A stretch of 55,940 bases of DNA from Marinovum sp. (GCA_022447495.1 JAKVBH010000029.1:1-55940), one strand, 5' to 3'. Shown: positions 1-7,951, counted from the first letter of the stretch. Program-made: numbers and translations. Notes: generated by a model from the sequence alone, not told the origin.

Positions 1-90
1 AACACCGTCAGGCCCCACAGCGCATTAGGCTATCGCCCACCCGCGCCAGAAAGCATCGTTCCGATGGACCAGAGGCCGACGATGCACTAA
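1..90 (+). mobile_element. 3' end of an insertion-sequence transposase (IS3-like, partial)
   Basis: Frame 1 is open from the first base and ends at TAA (88-90). The 29 residues include the stretch RPHSALGYRPPAPE, which is characteristic of the C-terminus of rve/DDE integrase-core transposases of the IS3 type. The bases just after the stop (about 97-120, reading AACTGGACCACACGATGGG) resemble the terminal inverted repeat of such elements, so the right end of the IS probably lies near 105-125. The rest of the element is outside the window to the left. The family assignment is from memory of the motif; the exact IS cannot be named. Confidence 0.7.
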
Positions 91-110
91 CAATCAAACT
101 GGACCACACG

Positions 111-587
111 ATGGGCGCACGCCAAGATGTACACAAATTTCTGGATGGAGCGCCGGACAGCATAAAATCCGCTGATGATTTCGCCGACTGGATTGAAAGC
201 CACGGCGGAATTAGGGCAACGCTGAGGTCTCTTAGCAAGCCGCGTAACGTTTCCCCTGCTGGCTCAGAGGCGAAGCCTTTGAGTGAAATCTGCCATGATG
301 CGGTTGCGGGTTTGGCTAAACATGACAGTGCGAATGTTAGGTACGTAAACCAAAACCCATTGAGCGCACAGCTTGTTGACGGTCAGCTGCACATTCAGGT
401 CACCGAGTACGTCAACGGAAAGTACAAGGTGTTTGAAGCTTTACTGCTTGATGACAAGATCGAATACCCCAAGCATCAAGCGCCAGTCGCCCAAAAGCAG
501 CGTCCAATCGTACCTTTAGGTGATTTGGCAAAGCGTGCGCATTCAAGCTCAGCGAAGCCTAAGCGTACTGCTGGCTCAGCAAACTAA
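111..587 (+). CDS. Hypothetical protein, 5' end probably disrupted by the IS
   Basis: 158 residues if translation starts at the ATG at 111, but that ATG lies inside the presumed IS terminal repeat. No other in-frame ATG follows, so the native start was probably lost to the IS insertion and the frame is likely a 5'-truncated gene. The protein is soluble and mixed in charge, with a basic Ser/Ala/Lys-rich tail (last 20 residues). No family recognised. It runs in the same direction as the AAA+ gene that starts 63 bases downstream, so the two may have formed one transcription unit. What can be said is limited to its place in the mobile element. Confidence 0.5.
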   Translation: MGARQDVHKFLDGAPDSIKSADDFADWIESHGGIRATLRSLSKPRNVSPAGSEAKPLSEICHDAVAGLAKHDSANVRYVNQNPLSAQLVDGQLHIQVTEYVNGKYKVFEALLLDDKIEYPKHQAPVAQKQRPIVPLGDLAKRAHSSSAKPKRTAGSAN

Positions 588-650
588 GCGCGTCAACTCC
601 TATCAACTGGTCCGCTTCCTTTTGGGAGCGGACACTAAAGGTATGCAATC

Positions 651-1307
651 ATGGATATTTTTGAACGAAACCCCATCATGCACTTCAATGACATCGTCTT
701 TGAGAGTGATGACGTAAAGCGTAGCGTCGGTCGTCTGCTTGACCCAAATTTTGTGACCAGAACGCTTTTTTCTGGTCCACCTGGCGTGGGAAAAACGACC
801 CTGTGCCAGTATATCGCCCAACAACTTGTGGGCGCTCGCCACAAGCCTGATGTGAAGAGCATCAACGTGTCCAATCTGAAGTCTCGATCAGCAATCTGCG
901 GCGAGATTGAAAACTTCCGCGGTTTTGGCGCGCTCAACCCATTGGGTAAAGCGGTGATGATTTTGGAAGAGCTGGACGGCGCTGACGCAAGCGCGCAACT
1001 TGGGATGAAAGCATTGCTGGATGAACATAGCGATAGGCTTTTGTTCTTGGCGACGACCAACAACCCCCACAACATTATCGCCCCCATCAGGGACCGATTT
1101 GATGAGGTGGCATTGCTGGGTACGGATGAACCCAATCGATGGTTGTCACGCGCACAGCAGGTGCTCACCAACGAAGGCATAAACTTGGACGACGAACAGT
1201 GTCTCCTACTGCTGGACCAGCATGCACATGGCCTCAGTGGCAGAAAGATAATGCGCAAGTTGGATGAGTACGCCTTCCTCGCAAAATCGAACGCCGCCGG
1301 ATCATAA
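651..1307 (+). CDS. AAA+ ATPase, clamp-loader/RFC-like
   Basis: 218 residues. A Walker A motif GPPGVGKT sits at residues 42-49. The Walker B-like strand AVMILEELDG (101-110) keeps the paired acidic residues. A sensor-1-like TTNN lies at 135-138 and RDRF, a possible arginine finger, at 147-150. A small helical lid-like region follows. The order and spacing fit the clamp-loader/replication-factor-C branch of AAA+ ATPases. No C-terminal collar domain is present, so the protein is shorter than a cellular clamp-loader subunit. The start at 651 has an AAAGG nine bases upstream. In this element it could help load or remodel a replication complex with the HUH endonuclease encoded at 2968-3474; that partnership is inference. 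The AAA+ assignment is firm, the biological role is not. Confidence 0.75.
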   Translation: MDIFERNPIMHFNDIVFESDDVKRSVGRLLDPNFVTRTLFSGPPGVGKTTLCQYIAQQLVGARHKPDVKSINVSNLKSRSAICGEIENFRGFGALNPLGKAVMILEELDGADASAQLGMKALLDEHSDRLLFLATTNNPHNIIAPIRDRFDEVALLGTDEPNRWLSRAQQVLTNEGINLDDEQCLLLLDQHAHGLSGRKIMRKLDEYAFLAKSNAAGS

Positions 1308-1392
1308 CGCTCTTTGGCATCGCAGACCGTCAATTGTCCAACTTGGAAACTGCGATGCCAAATTTTTCCTCCAAATCCAAAAGGATAAAACT

Positions 1393-1830
1393 ATGGACTA
1401 TTTGGATATCTCCCCTTCGTTTTTTGAAGACAACCGACAGTTCTTCGAGAACATCGTCACCAACTCTGAGCATGGAGCATGGTCTACACGTAAGCTTTGT
1501 GATGATTTTGCATGCCTGATGACCGCCAGGTATCCGCCAGCGTTCGTCTATAATGGGAAACTCTTTTGTCACACCGACAAGCCATACTGGTTTCATTTGG
1601 AATTCTGGAGCTTATCCAGAAACTTCGCACCTAATGAGAGCTTTGATGACGAGGATGTGGACATCTTGGTCAGCGCCTATTGTGATGGTGACGGCAATTG
1701 GGACCTCAGTGGCAGCGTTCGGCGGGAATTTATCATTGATGAGGCCAGCGCGGAGCTGGAAAAAGTGCTACTGAACGCAGTGTCAAAATTCGGCGATCCT
1801 GCACTTTGGGTAGGCAAGGCTCGGGTTTAA
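1393..1830 (+). CDS. Hypothetical acidic protein of the mobile element
   Basis: 145 residues from the ATG at 1393, chosen over upstream codons because AAAGGAT lies just before it and the frame upstream is compositionally poor. The protein is acidic and rich in aromatic residues (Trp, Phe, Tyr), with no signal peptide or membrane segment. No family recognised. It follows the AAA+ gene on the same strand after 85 bases and ends 12 bases before a strong inverted repeat. The three plus-strand genes of the element (111-1830) look like one module. Confidence 0.6.
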   Translation: MDYLDISPSFFEDNRQFFENIVTNSEHGAWSTRKLCDDFACLMTARYPPAFVYNGKLFCHTDKPYWFHLEFWSLSRNFAPNESFDDEDVDILVSAYCDGDGNWDLSGSVRREFIIDEASAELEKVLLNAVSKFGDPALWVGKARV

Positions 1831-1842
1831 GCAATGGTCGGA

Positions 1843-1885
1843 GCCAACCAAGTTCGGAGATTTTCAGAATTCCTACTTGGTTGGC
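1843..1885. terminator. Inverted repeat between convergent genes, probable bidirectional terminator
   Basis: An 11-base perfect inverted repeat, GCCAACCAAGT (1843-1853) and ACTTGGTTGGC (1875-1885), separated by 21 bases. It lies exactly between the convergent stops of the gene ending at 1830 and the recombinase ending at 1888. There is no clear T-run, so a stem-loop that blocks both transcripts or a recombination-site-like repeat are both possible. Confidence 0.55.
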
Positions 1886-1887
1886 AC

Positions 1888-2448
1888 CTACAACAGCGGC
1901 ACCGCCTCCGCCTTCATCTGATCAGTGACTTCGATATAGCGTTGCGTGGTGCTCAGCTGTTTGTGACCCGCCAGTTCCATGATGGTCTTGCTGGTGACGC
2001 CCTTGCGGGCCAATTCAGTGATGAACCAACGGCGACCACTGTGTGATGATGCGTCGGTGAACCCAACACCGGCATAGAGCCGCGCAAACACTTGAGCCAA
2101 ACTGTTTGCTGAGAAATGACCACCTCGCTGTGATCGGATCACTGGGCCGTTATGCAGGCCAACCAATTTTTGGGCCGCCTTCAGTTCCGCCGCCAGCTTG
2201 ACATTCACATGCACCAAACGAGCTTCGTTGGATTTGGTGGTCTGCGCTTCCAAGTAGAACTGGTGCTTGGTATCGCCGTTTGCGTCCACCAGCTGATCCC
2301 ATGTGAGCGCAGCAATCTCGCTAACACGCAGGCCCGCATAATGGGAGAGCATCACCGCCAAGCGGTTTCGGATTGGGTGTTTCGTCCCATTGCAGTAGGT
2401 GAGTACACGTTTAATTTCTGCCTGCGTCAAAACCCGCGCTTGCTTCAT
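1888..2448 (-). CDS. Minimal tyrosine recombinase (catalytic domain only)
   Basis: 186 residues from the ATG at 2448, which has a good GGAGG six bases upstream; the frame extends further 5' but without a better start. Catalytic residues of the tyrosine recombinase family are visible: R41 in GLRVSEI, a candidate Lys near 72, H136 and R139 in HSGRR, H162 in LAGHKQLS, and the nucleophile Y171 in TTQRYIEV. The usual N-terminal SAM-like core-binding domain is absent, so the protein is about half the size of XerC/D. Such minimal recombinases occur on plasmids and integrative elements, where they may resolve dimers or invert DNA. This element also encodes a full-size integrase at 3949-5220, so this one probably does a second job. 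Confidence 0.8.
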   Translation of the reverse strand: MKQARVLTQAEIKRVLTYCNGTKHPIRNRLAVMLSHYAGLRVSEIAALTWDQLVDANGDTKHQFYLEAQTTKSNEARLVHVNVKLAAELKAAQKLVGLHNGPVIRSQRGGHFSANSLAQVFARLYAGVGFTDASSHSGRRWFITELARKGVTSKTIMELAGHKQLSTTQRYIEVTDQMKAEAVPLL

Positions 2449-2967
2449 CGGTACCTCCAAAAATATCATAAAATCAGTGCTTTGGTTGCTTTTTGTGATA
2501 ATGCCATTGAGCAATCGCTGCGACCACTTTCTGAATGCCAAGGAAATCAGCGCGTTAGGCCCACTTATCATGTTCCATGTAATAAGTGATAAGTCGAAGA
2601 CATCCGCGCGTTGCCCACAAAAAAAGCAGATGAACTGATGTTCAACTGCCTATGACCGTTCTATGCTGTGCAAACGCTGAAGACCAAAGCGTTTAAAGCA
2701 TATGCCGTATGTGCTGTGGTAACCAACCAACTGTAATTGCTTTAAAATTGTGTTCAGCGGTTCTTGTCTTCTTTGATATTTTCGAACCTTCGTGCCCTGA
2801 TCTAAGCTGTGATTGTTCCATGACAAACATTTACGCCGACCACAGCCAACGCAAACACATGATCACCAGCAATGTCACCGAGTTGGTCAAACACCTGCAC
2901 GTCGTGCTGCATGCTTGAACCGTGCCTGCGCCTTTCGCCCAAACACAGCACTTCCAACCAAATTGCG
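2449..2967. other. Gap of 519 bases without a supported gene
   Basis: This AT-richer stretch lies upstream of the minimal recombinase and downstream of the HUH endonuclease. One short plus-strand frame from an ATG at 2820 would encode about 32 residues (MTNIYADHSQRKHM at its start), but it has no convincing ribosome binding site and I do not call it. A replication origin for the HUH protein could lie here or at 3475-3595; no clear nick-site hairpin was recognised. Confidence 0.4.
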
Positions 2968-3474
2968 TTAAGCCGCCGCCATAAACTCGCTCGCCATAAA
3001 AAACTGACGTTCAAAGAAGCCATGCTTACCAGCTTCCTTTGTGCAATATTCCGAACGTTTCCTCACATCACCTACCGGCTTGATCACCACTGAACCGCTT
3101 TCACACAGCTCAGACCAAATCTCTTCCGCCCACAGCTGTAGACCCGCATAGTTGCAATAAGGTTTCGTCATCAACCCATGCACGTGAATGTTCGAGTGTT
3201 CATGTTCCACATAGAGCAACCCGTCCAAGCGTTCCGATGCCGGTGCTTTTGACCAGCCATGCTTGAGCACCGCAGCATCCATACGTGCTAAGAATTCGCG
3301 CGTTTTGCGCTTCATCCGTTCCAAGCTCATGCTTTGGTTCGTCGCCAGCGTCAAAAACAGCTTCACGTCCAGCGCCACCGCCATATGCTGATGCGCTAAC
3401 CGAAGCCGATTAAAATCCGTGTAAACATGTTTCTGCATCGCGCAACTATAAGCCATCTCCGCCCCCAATCTCAT
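2968..3474 (-). CDS. HUH (Rep-type) endonuclease, single domain
   Basis: 168 residues from an ATG at 3474; M7 (3456) and M13 (3438) are alternative starts. The three Rep/HUH motifs are in order: motif 1-like LFLTLATN (39-46), the HUH metal-binding pair HVHGL (H97, H99), and motif 3 YCTKE with nucleophile Y143 and K146. This is the layout of rolling-circle replication initiators of plasmids, ssDNA phages and CRESS-type viruses, which nick one strand and stay linked to the 5' phosphate through tyrosine. There is one catalytic Tyr and no helicase domain. It suggests that the element replicates or transfers through a single-stranded intermediate. The exact HUH family is not identified. Confidence 0.72.
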   Translation of the reverse strand: MRLGAEMAYSCAMQKHVYTDFNRLRLAHQHMAVALDVKLFLTLATNQSMSLERMKRKTREFLARMDAAVLKHGWSKAPASERLDGLLYVEHEHSNIHVHGLMTKPYCNYAGLQLWAEEIWSELCESGSVVIKPVGDVRKRSEYCTKEAGKHGFFERQFFMASEFMAAA

Positions 3475-3595
3475 TATTTAATTTCACGAGCACGACGCCC
3501 AAATCGGTGCCATCCGCACTGCCTGTCTTCGATAAATATTTATGCAAGAGCAGCTGTTGAGCAGCAGCAAAAAAAACGACGATGGGGATACCAAC

Positions 3596-3952
3596 ATGAG
3601 ATACACCGAATATGCCGAGCCAAACCTGTTGCAGGTGGCTTACCACTGCTACCGACGCAACAATCTGGTGATCTCGCAACGCGCGTTTTCCCGTCGTATT
3701 TTGGGGAAGCCACCGAACTATTATTCCTGCATGATGACCCGTAACCGCAGACCATCGGTGACCGTACTGGAAACACTGCTCGCTGTGACAAAGACCATAC
3801 TGGCTAGTTTCATCGGAAATCCCCACTTCGGCAAAAGCTATTCCGTCAATCTGAACCATGCGCATGAAGAACTGCAGGACTTGGTTGAGCGCGTCACCAT
3901 CGAACTGGAACTGATGAACGCCGTGCAGAACATGAGTGACCCAATCAGCTAG
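3596..3952 (+). CDS. Small phage/element protein, DUF6626-like
   Basis: 118 residues from the ATG at 3596, preceded by GGGGAT at suitable spacing; the frame stays open upstream to 3542. A segment around RRILGKPPNYYSCMM followed by Arg/Pro/Ser and a Leu-rich helix recalls DUF6626-type proteins, which I have seen beside integrases in rhodobacterial prophages. This is a tentative resemblance. The pattern would fit a small helical DNA-binding or regulatory protein. Its stop overlaps the stop of the convergent integrase gene by three bases. Confidence 0.5.
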   Translation: MRYTEYAEPNLLQVAYHCYRRNNLVISQRAFSRRILGKPPNYYSCMMTRNRRPSVTVLETLLAVTKTILASFIGNPHFGKSYSVNLNHAHEELQDLVERVTIELELMNAVQNMSDPIS

Positions 3953-5220
3953 GCTTCCGGCTTTTCATCCATGCCACGTAAAACGCGTTTCTGATCTTCT
4001 GGACGCACTTTCCCATACCACTTTTGGATCATCTCAACGGATGTCCGCATGTTGTTGGACAACGTGTACACGTCAACTGGTGGGTCTCGCTGCAAGGCCC
4101 ACGTGGCATAGGAATGACGGAAACAGTAAGCGGTGAAGTTGCTGCCATCCCCTGCCTTTTCCAGCCCCGCCGCCGTCAACAAGGCCTTCAAGCTACTTTT
4201 GAAAGAGGCAACCCGTTCACCTTTGAAATTGACGAACACTGGGTCAGTGGGCTTGGGCTTCTCGCCAAAATACTTGGTTGTGGCAAGAAACAGCCTTTCA
4301 AGCGCACCAACGGCAGCATTGCGTGGGATCAGCTTTTGCGGAGGAAGACCTTTGCCAAAGGCCCAAATGCCGATATCACCCAAATCCGTTGGTGGCTTGT
4401 CCATCATCATGTGAAAATTTTCGATGTGACGCCAATCCAAGTTGCGCATTTCCATAGTGCGCATGCCAGTGTTGGCGGCAAACACGATGAAACTCAGCAG
4501 GACCGTGCGCTCATAAAGCTGCTTGGGGTTTTCCGTTTCCAGCATACGCTGTGTTGCCACTTGGACCAGATGATCAAACTGTTCTTTCGTAAACGCTGGA
4601 CGCTTGGTGTCCGTGCTTTTGGTCGTCGGAAATGCGGGAATGTCTGAGGCCTTCAAAAAACCCTTCTCAACGCCCTGCATGAAGACGCCGCGCACAATGG
4701 ACGTTTCACGCTTGAGCGTAGCTTCTGTGGCTTCTGTGGTTGGTGCCTTTCGTTTGAGGTTTTTGTGCCCACGCTCAAAGCGCAGCCATTTTTGATCCTT
4801 GCCATCGCCGGTCGTCCAATAAGTCTTGCGCCACTCTTTGTAACCAACCAAATCCTTGTACAGGATCGCTGAGATATTCTTTCTACCGAAGTAGGGCACC
4901 AAGTACCGGTTCACCACACCTGCAGCATACCGATAGCCTTTCAGCTTTTGTGGGTTGTCCTTTGCTTTGGCTTCCAGCGATTTGATGTAGTCCTGTGCCA
5001 ATTTGTCAAAACTGGCCACGCCCAGCACGAGACCCTGTTCGGCACGGATTGTGGCCTCCATGTATTTGCGTTCAGCAAGGCGATGGGCTTTGGCTAGATC
5101 ACGTGTGCGCAATCCAATCCGAATTTGCCCGTGCCCTCCCAGTGTGAAACGCATGGCATAGGTGCCATTGTCGTAGCGTTGGAACACTGTGTAGGGGAGT
5201 TCGTCTTCTTCGATTTCCAT
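3949..5220 (-). CDS. Phage-type tyrosine integrase
   Basis: 423 residues, a usual length for tRNA-targeting integrases. An N-terminal arm-binding-like region (about 1-70) precedes a SAM-like core-binding domain (about 70-210) and the catalytic domain. Catalytic residues seen are the first Arg in NTGMRTMEM (about 254), the second box CFRHSYAT (about 363-370), and the nucleophile Tyr in QKWYGK (about 401). The gene points away from the adjacent tRNA-Arg, whose 3' end lies 214 bases upstream, the classical arrangement for an element integrated in a tRNA 3' end. Four TGTGCTA repeats in its upstream region are candidate arm sites and could make the gene self-regulating. Confidence 0.92.
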   Translation of the reverse strand: MEIEEDELPYTVFQRYDNGTYAMRFTLGGHGQIRIGLRTRDLAKAHRLAERKYMEATIRAEQGLVLGVASFDKLAQDYIKSLEAKAKDNPQKLKGYRYAAGVVNRYLVPYFGRKNISAILYKDLVGYKEWRKTYWTTGDGKDQKWLRFERGHKNLKRKAPTTEATEATLKRETSIVRGVFMQGVEKGFLKASDIPAFPTTKSTDTKRPAFTKEQFDHLVQVATQRMLETENPKQLYERTVLLSFIVFAANTGMRTMEMRNLDWRHIENFHMMMDKPPTDLGDIGIWAFGKGLPPQKLIPRNAAVGALERLFLATTKYFGEKPKPTDPVFVNFKGERVASFKSSLKALLTAAGLEKAGDGSNFTAYCFRHSYATWALQRDPPVDVYTLSNNMRTSVEMIQKWYGKVRPEDQKRVLRGMDEKPEA

Positions 5221-5268
5221 GCTCAGTTGCTCCCAAACCTTCGTGCCACAAACAGAAGCACATGAAAC

Positions 5269-5359
5269 CCTGTGCTAAATCTGTGCTAAGCACAGGATTC
5301 TTCACTGGCTAAGCTATTGATTTTATTGATGCCAAAAACCTGTGCTAATGATGTGCTAG
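5269..5359. repeat. Four TGTGCTA(A/G) repeats, candidate integrase arm-type sites
   Basis: TGTGCTAA occurs at 5271-5278, 5282-5289 and 5341-5348, and TGTGCTAG at 5352-5359. They form two tandem pairs, each with an 11-base period (about one helical turn), 70 bases apart. The second copy is part of the palindrome TGTGCTAAGCACA (5282-5294). The cluster sits between the integrase start and the tRNA 3' end, where arm sites of an integrase or its excisionase would be expected. Confidence 0.6.
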
Positions 5360-5394
5360 CATATTAAGCATCTGCGGTCAGATCAAGAAACAAG

Positions 5395-5421
5395 AAAACG
5401 CAGGAATTAACCCTGCGTTTT
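5395..5421 (-). terminator. Rho-independent terminator after tRNA-Arg
   Basis: AAAACGCAGG (5395-5404) and CCTGCGTTTT (5412-5421) form a perfect 10-base stem with a 7-base loop. Read on the minus strand it has A-U flanks and ends in a T-run, directly after the tRNA. If the element integrated in the tRNA, this terminator belongs to the element side. Confidence 0.75.
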
Positions 5422-5433
5422 CAGTGTATTACT

Positions 5434-5510
5434 TGGTGACCCCGGCAGGATTCGAACCTGCAACCTGCCCCTTAGGAGGGGGCTGCTCTATCCAGTTGAG
5501 CCACGAGGCC
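5434..5510 (-). tRNA. tRNA-Arg (anticodon CCT)
   Basis: Read on the minus strand, the 77 bases fold into a full cloverleaf with CCA encoded. The acceptor is GGCCTCG with CGGGGTC (including G-U pairs), the D stem GCTC/GAGC, the anticodon stem GCCCC/GGGGC with loop CTCCTAA giving anticodon CCT, and the T-arm GCAGG-TTCGAAT-CCTGC. It is the likely attachment gene of the element to its left; minor-codon arginine tRNAs are common integration targets. Confidence 0.95.
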
Positions 5511-5608
5511 GTTCACCTCGGTGTAACCTCTGGGTGTGACCTTGTCACTGTCTTGCGGCGGATGGCGTACAGCGGCTAGATATAGAACACCAAACGAAAG
5601 ACTGACCT

Positions 5609-6637
5609 GTGACAACACCGACCAAACGCCCGTTGACCCTGCGCGATGTCTCTGAAGCTTCGGGGGTATCGGAGATGACGGTGAGTCGCGTTTTGCGAAA
5701 CCGTGGTGACGTATCAGCGGCGACCCGAGAAAAGGTTCTAGAAGCGGCCAAGACCTTAGGCTACGTACCCAACAAAATCGCAGGCGCCTTGGCGAGCCAA
5801 CGGGTGAACCTCGTTGCGGTGATCATTCCATCGCTGTCGAACATGGTGTTCCCAGAAGTGCTCAGCGCGATTTCCCACGAGCTTGAGGATACCGAGCTGC
5901 AACCGGTTGTTGGCGTCACTGATTACTTGCCCGAAAAAGAGGAGAAAGTCCTCTTTGAAATGCTCTCTTGGCGTCCCTCGGGCATTATCATTGCCGGTCT
6001 AGAGCATTCCGATGCCAGTCGCGCGATGCTTGCAGCCGCCGGAATACCCGTGATCGAGATCATGGATATTGACGGTACGCCAGTGGATTGTGCCGTGGGC
6101 ATTTCTCACCGCCGCGCAGGTCGGCAGATGGCCAAAGCGATCCTCAAACAGGGCTTCGAAGCGATTGGGTTTATGGGGACCAAGATGCCGCTCGACCACC
6201 GCGCGCGAAAACGTTTTGAGGGCTTCACCGAAATGCTTGCCAAAAGCGGTGTGGAGATTCTCGATCAAGAGTTCTACGAAGGCGGCTCTGCTCTTGGCAA
6301 AGGCCGTGAGTTGACCGCGGATATGATGGCGCGGTCGCCCGATCTCGATTTCCTTTACTATTCCAATGATTTGATCGGTGCCGGAGGGCTTCTTTGGGCG
6401 TTGGATGAGGGGATTGATGTGCCTAAACGACTTGGTCTGGCCGGGTTCAACAACGTTGAGCTGCTCCAAGGCCTGCCACGGCAATTGGCGACGATGGACG
6501 CCTGTCGTCGTGAGATTGGCGAGAAAGCGGCCCAACTTCTTTTGGCGCGCCTCGACGAAGGCGGCGGCACGCTGGGTAGCGAGGTTGTCGAACTGACCCC
6601 GACTCTCTCAATGGGCGATACTCTGAAACGCTACTGA
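5609..6637 (+). CDS. LacI-family transcriptional regulator (GntR-like)
   Basis: 342 residues from a GTG start at 5609. The N-terminus (about 9-60) is a LacI-type helix-turn-helix with TLRDVSEASGVSEMTVSR followed by the hinge (PNKIAGALASQRVN), then a periplasmic-binding-like effector domain with the usual LVAVIIPSLSN opening. Overall character resembles the gluconate repressor GntR of the LacI family, but no sugar genes adjoin it, so the ligand is open. It ends one base before the next gene's GTG (6639), so the two are probably co-transcribed. Confidence 0.88.
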   Translation: MTTPTKRPLTLRDVSEASGVSEMTVSRVLRNRGDVSAATREKVLEAAKTLGYVPNKIAGALASQRVNLVAVIIPSLSNMVFPEVLSAISHELEDTELQPVVGVTDYLPEKEEKVLFEMLSWRPSGIIIAGLEHSDASRAMLAAAGIPVIEIMDIDGTPVDCAVGISHRRAGRQMAKAILKQGFEAIGFMGTKMPLDHRARKRFEGFTEMLAKSGVEILDQEFYEGGSALGKGRELTADMMARSPDLDFLYYSNDLIGAGGLLWALDEGIDVPKRLGLAGFNNVELLQGLPRQLATMDACRREIGEKAAQLLLARLDEGGGTLGSEVVELTPTLSMGDTLKRY

Positions 6638-6638
6638 T

Positions 6639-7838
6639 GTGAGCGTTCCTGTCCTCGACAATCTTGCGGCGCGGCGCTTGTTTTTGCATAAACACGCGCT
6701 GGCGGAACCGGTCCAGGGCGCGGCACACGGTGCTGCGTTGGGCAAGCTGGTTGAGCACCTTGGTTTTGTTCAAGTCGATAGCATCAACACCGTCGCTCGT
6801 GCCCATGACCTGATCATTCATTCTAGGCGCCCGCGCTATCGAGCGGGAGGGTTGGCGAAACACCTCGAACGCGATCGGGGTTTGTTCGAACATTGGACCC
6901 ATGACGCAGCGATCATCCCCATGGCGTTCTACCCGCGTTGGCGGCTCAAACAATCGCGTGATGCGGCGCGCATGATTGAAAAGTACCGCCAATGGCGCGA
7001 GGGCAATTTTGAAGCGGAATTCAACCGTATCCGCGCCCACATCGAACAAAATGGCGCAAGCCCCTCCGGAGTGTTTAGTGATAACGTCAAACGCAAAAGC
7101 GGCGGCTGGTGGGATTGGCATCCAGGGAAAACTGCGTTGGAATATCTTTGGCGAGTTGGTGAATTGGAGATTTGCCACCGCGAAGGCTTCACCAAATTCT
7201 ACGATCTCACGCACCGCATTATCCCTAAGGTGATCGCCGAAGAGCACCATTCAGAGGCGCAAAACGTTGATTGGTTTTGTCACGGAGCCTTGGAGCGCCT
7301 CGGCTTTGCGACCACAGGTGAGATCGCAGATTTTTGGTGGGTTGTGCGCAAGGATGAGGCCAAGTCTTGGGCATCCAAAGAGGATCTTGTCGAGGTTGAT
7401 GTGCAAGCGCATAATGGGCGGTTGAGACGACACTTGATGTTGCCAGAGACATTGGCAGGTGTCGCTGACCTCCCTGATCCGCCCAGACGTGTGCGGGTGC
7501 TGTCGCCCTTTGATCCAATGCTGCGGGATCGCAACCGTGCCGCGCGTCTGTTTGGATTTCAGTACCGGATTGAAATATTCGTGCCCGAGGCGAGACGGGT
7601 CTACGGCTATTGCGTCTTTCCGCTTCTGGAAGGGGAGCAGATTGTCGGTCGGGTCGATATGAAAGCGGATCGCAAATCTGGCGTTTTACGCGTCAAAGCT
7701 CTTTGGCCCGAATGTGGTATCAAATGGGGGGCGTGTCGCCACGCCCGCTTTGAAGCTGAGCTTGTGCGCATATGTCGGTTGGCTGGTGTGGACGAGGTCG
7801 TATGGTCGGATGGTTGGTTGCGAGAAACCAAGCTTTGA
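6639..7838 (+). CDS. YcaQ-type winged-helix DNA glycosylase (crosslink repair)
   Basis: 399 residues from GTG at 6639. It belongs to the HTH_42/YcaQ family, whose members unhook interstrand DNA crosslinks or excise bulky alkylated purines. The catalytic Q-hydrophobic-D motif of the YcaQ branch is seen as QVD at residues 45-47 in LGFVQVDSIN; the AlkZ branch has QxQ instead. FSDNVKRKSGGWWDWHPGK (about 148-166) and the SPFDPMLRDR segment are further family features. It is coupled to the LacI-type gene upstream and is followed by a strong terminator at 7925. Confidence 0.88.
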   Translation: MSVPVLDNLAARRLFLHKHALAEPVQGAAHGAALGKLVEHLGFVQVDSINTVARAHDLIIHSRRPRYRAGGLAKHLERDRGLFEHWTHDAAIIPMAFYPRWRLKQSRDAARMIEKYRQWREGNFEAEFNRIRAHIEQNGASPSGVFSDNVKRKSGGWWDWHPGKTALEYLWRVGELEICHREGFTKFYDLTHRIIPKVIAEEHHSEAQNVDWFCHGALERLGFATTGEIADFWWVVRKDEAKSWASKEDLVEVDVQAHNGRLRRHLMLPETLAGVADLPDPPRRVRVLSPFDPMLRDRNRAARLFGFQYRIEIFVPEARRVYGYCVFPLLEGEQIVGRVDMKADRKSGVLRVKALWPECGIKWGACRHARFEAELVRICRLAGVDEVVWSDGWLRETKL

Positions 7839-7924
7839 GTGTCACATGCGTGTAACGGAATCGCAGTAACCCTAAACATGCCCCGCAAGGCACTTAAATC
7901 ACCAACCCCATTTTACTGAACATC

Positions 7925-7951
7925 GGGCGGCTCAATGGGCCGCCCTTTTTT
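7925..7951 (+). terminator. Rho-independent terminator
   Basis: GGGCGGC (7925-7931) pairs with GCCGCCC (7939-7945), followed by six T. It closes the 5609-7838 transcription unit. The remaining gap to 8180 holds no gene; a direct repeat CAGCAATT occurs at about 8101-8108 and 8119-8126 in front of the DUF1127 gene, whose promoter probably lies there. Confidence 0.88.

Noticed and set aside
2709..2918. A 69-residue frame in the gap between the recombinase and the HUH gene
   Set aside because: No ribosome binding site and unlike its neighbours in composition; only the last 32 residues look at all protein-like.
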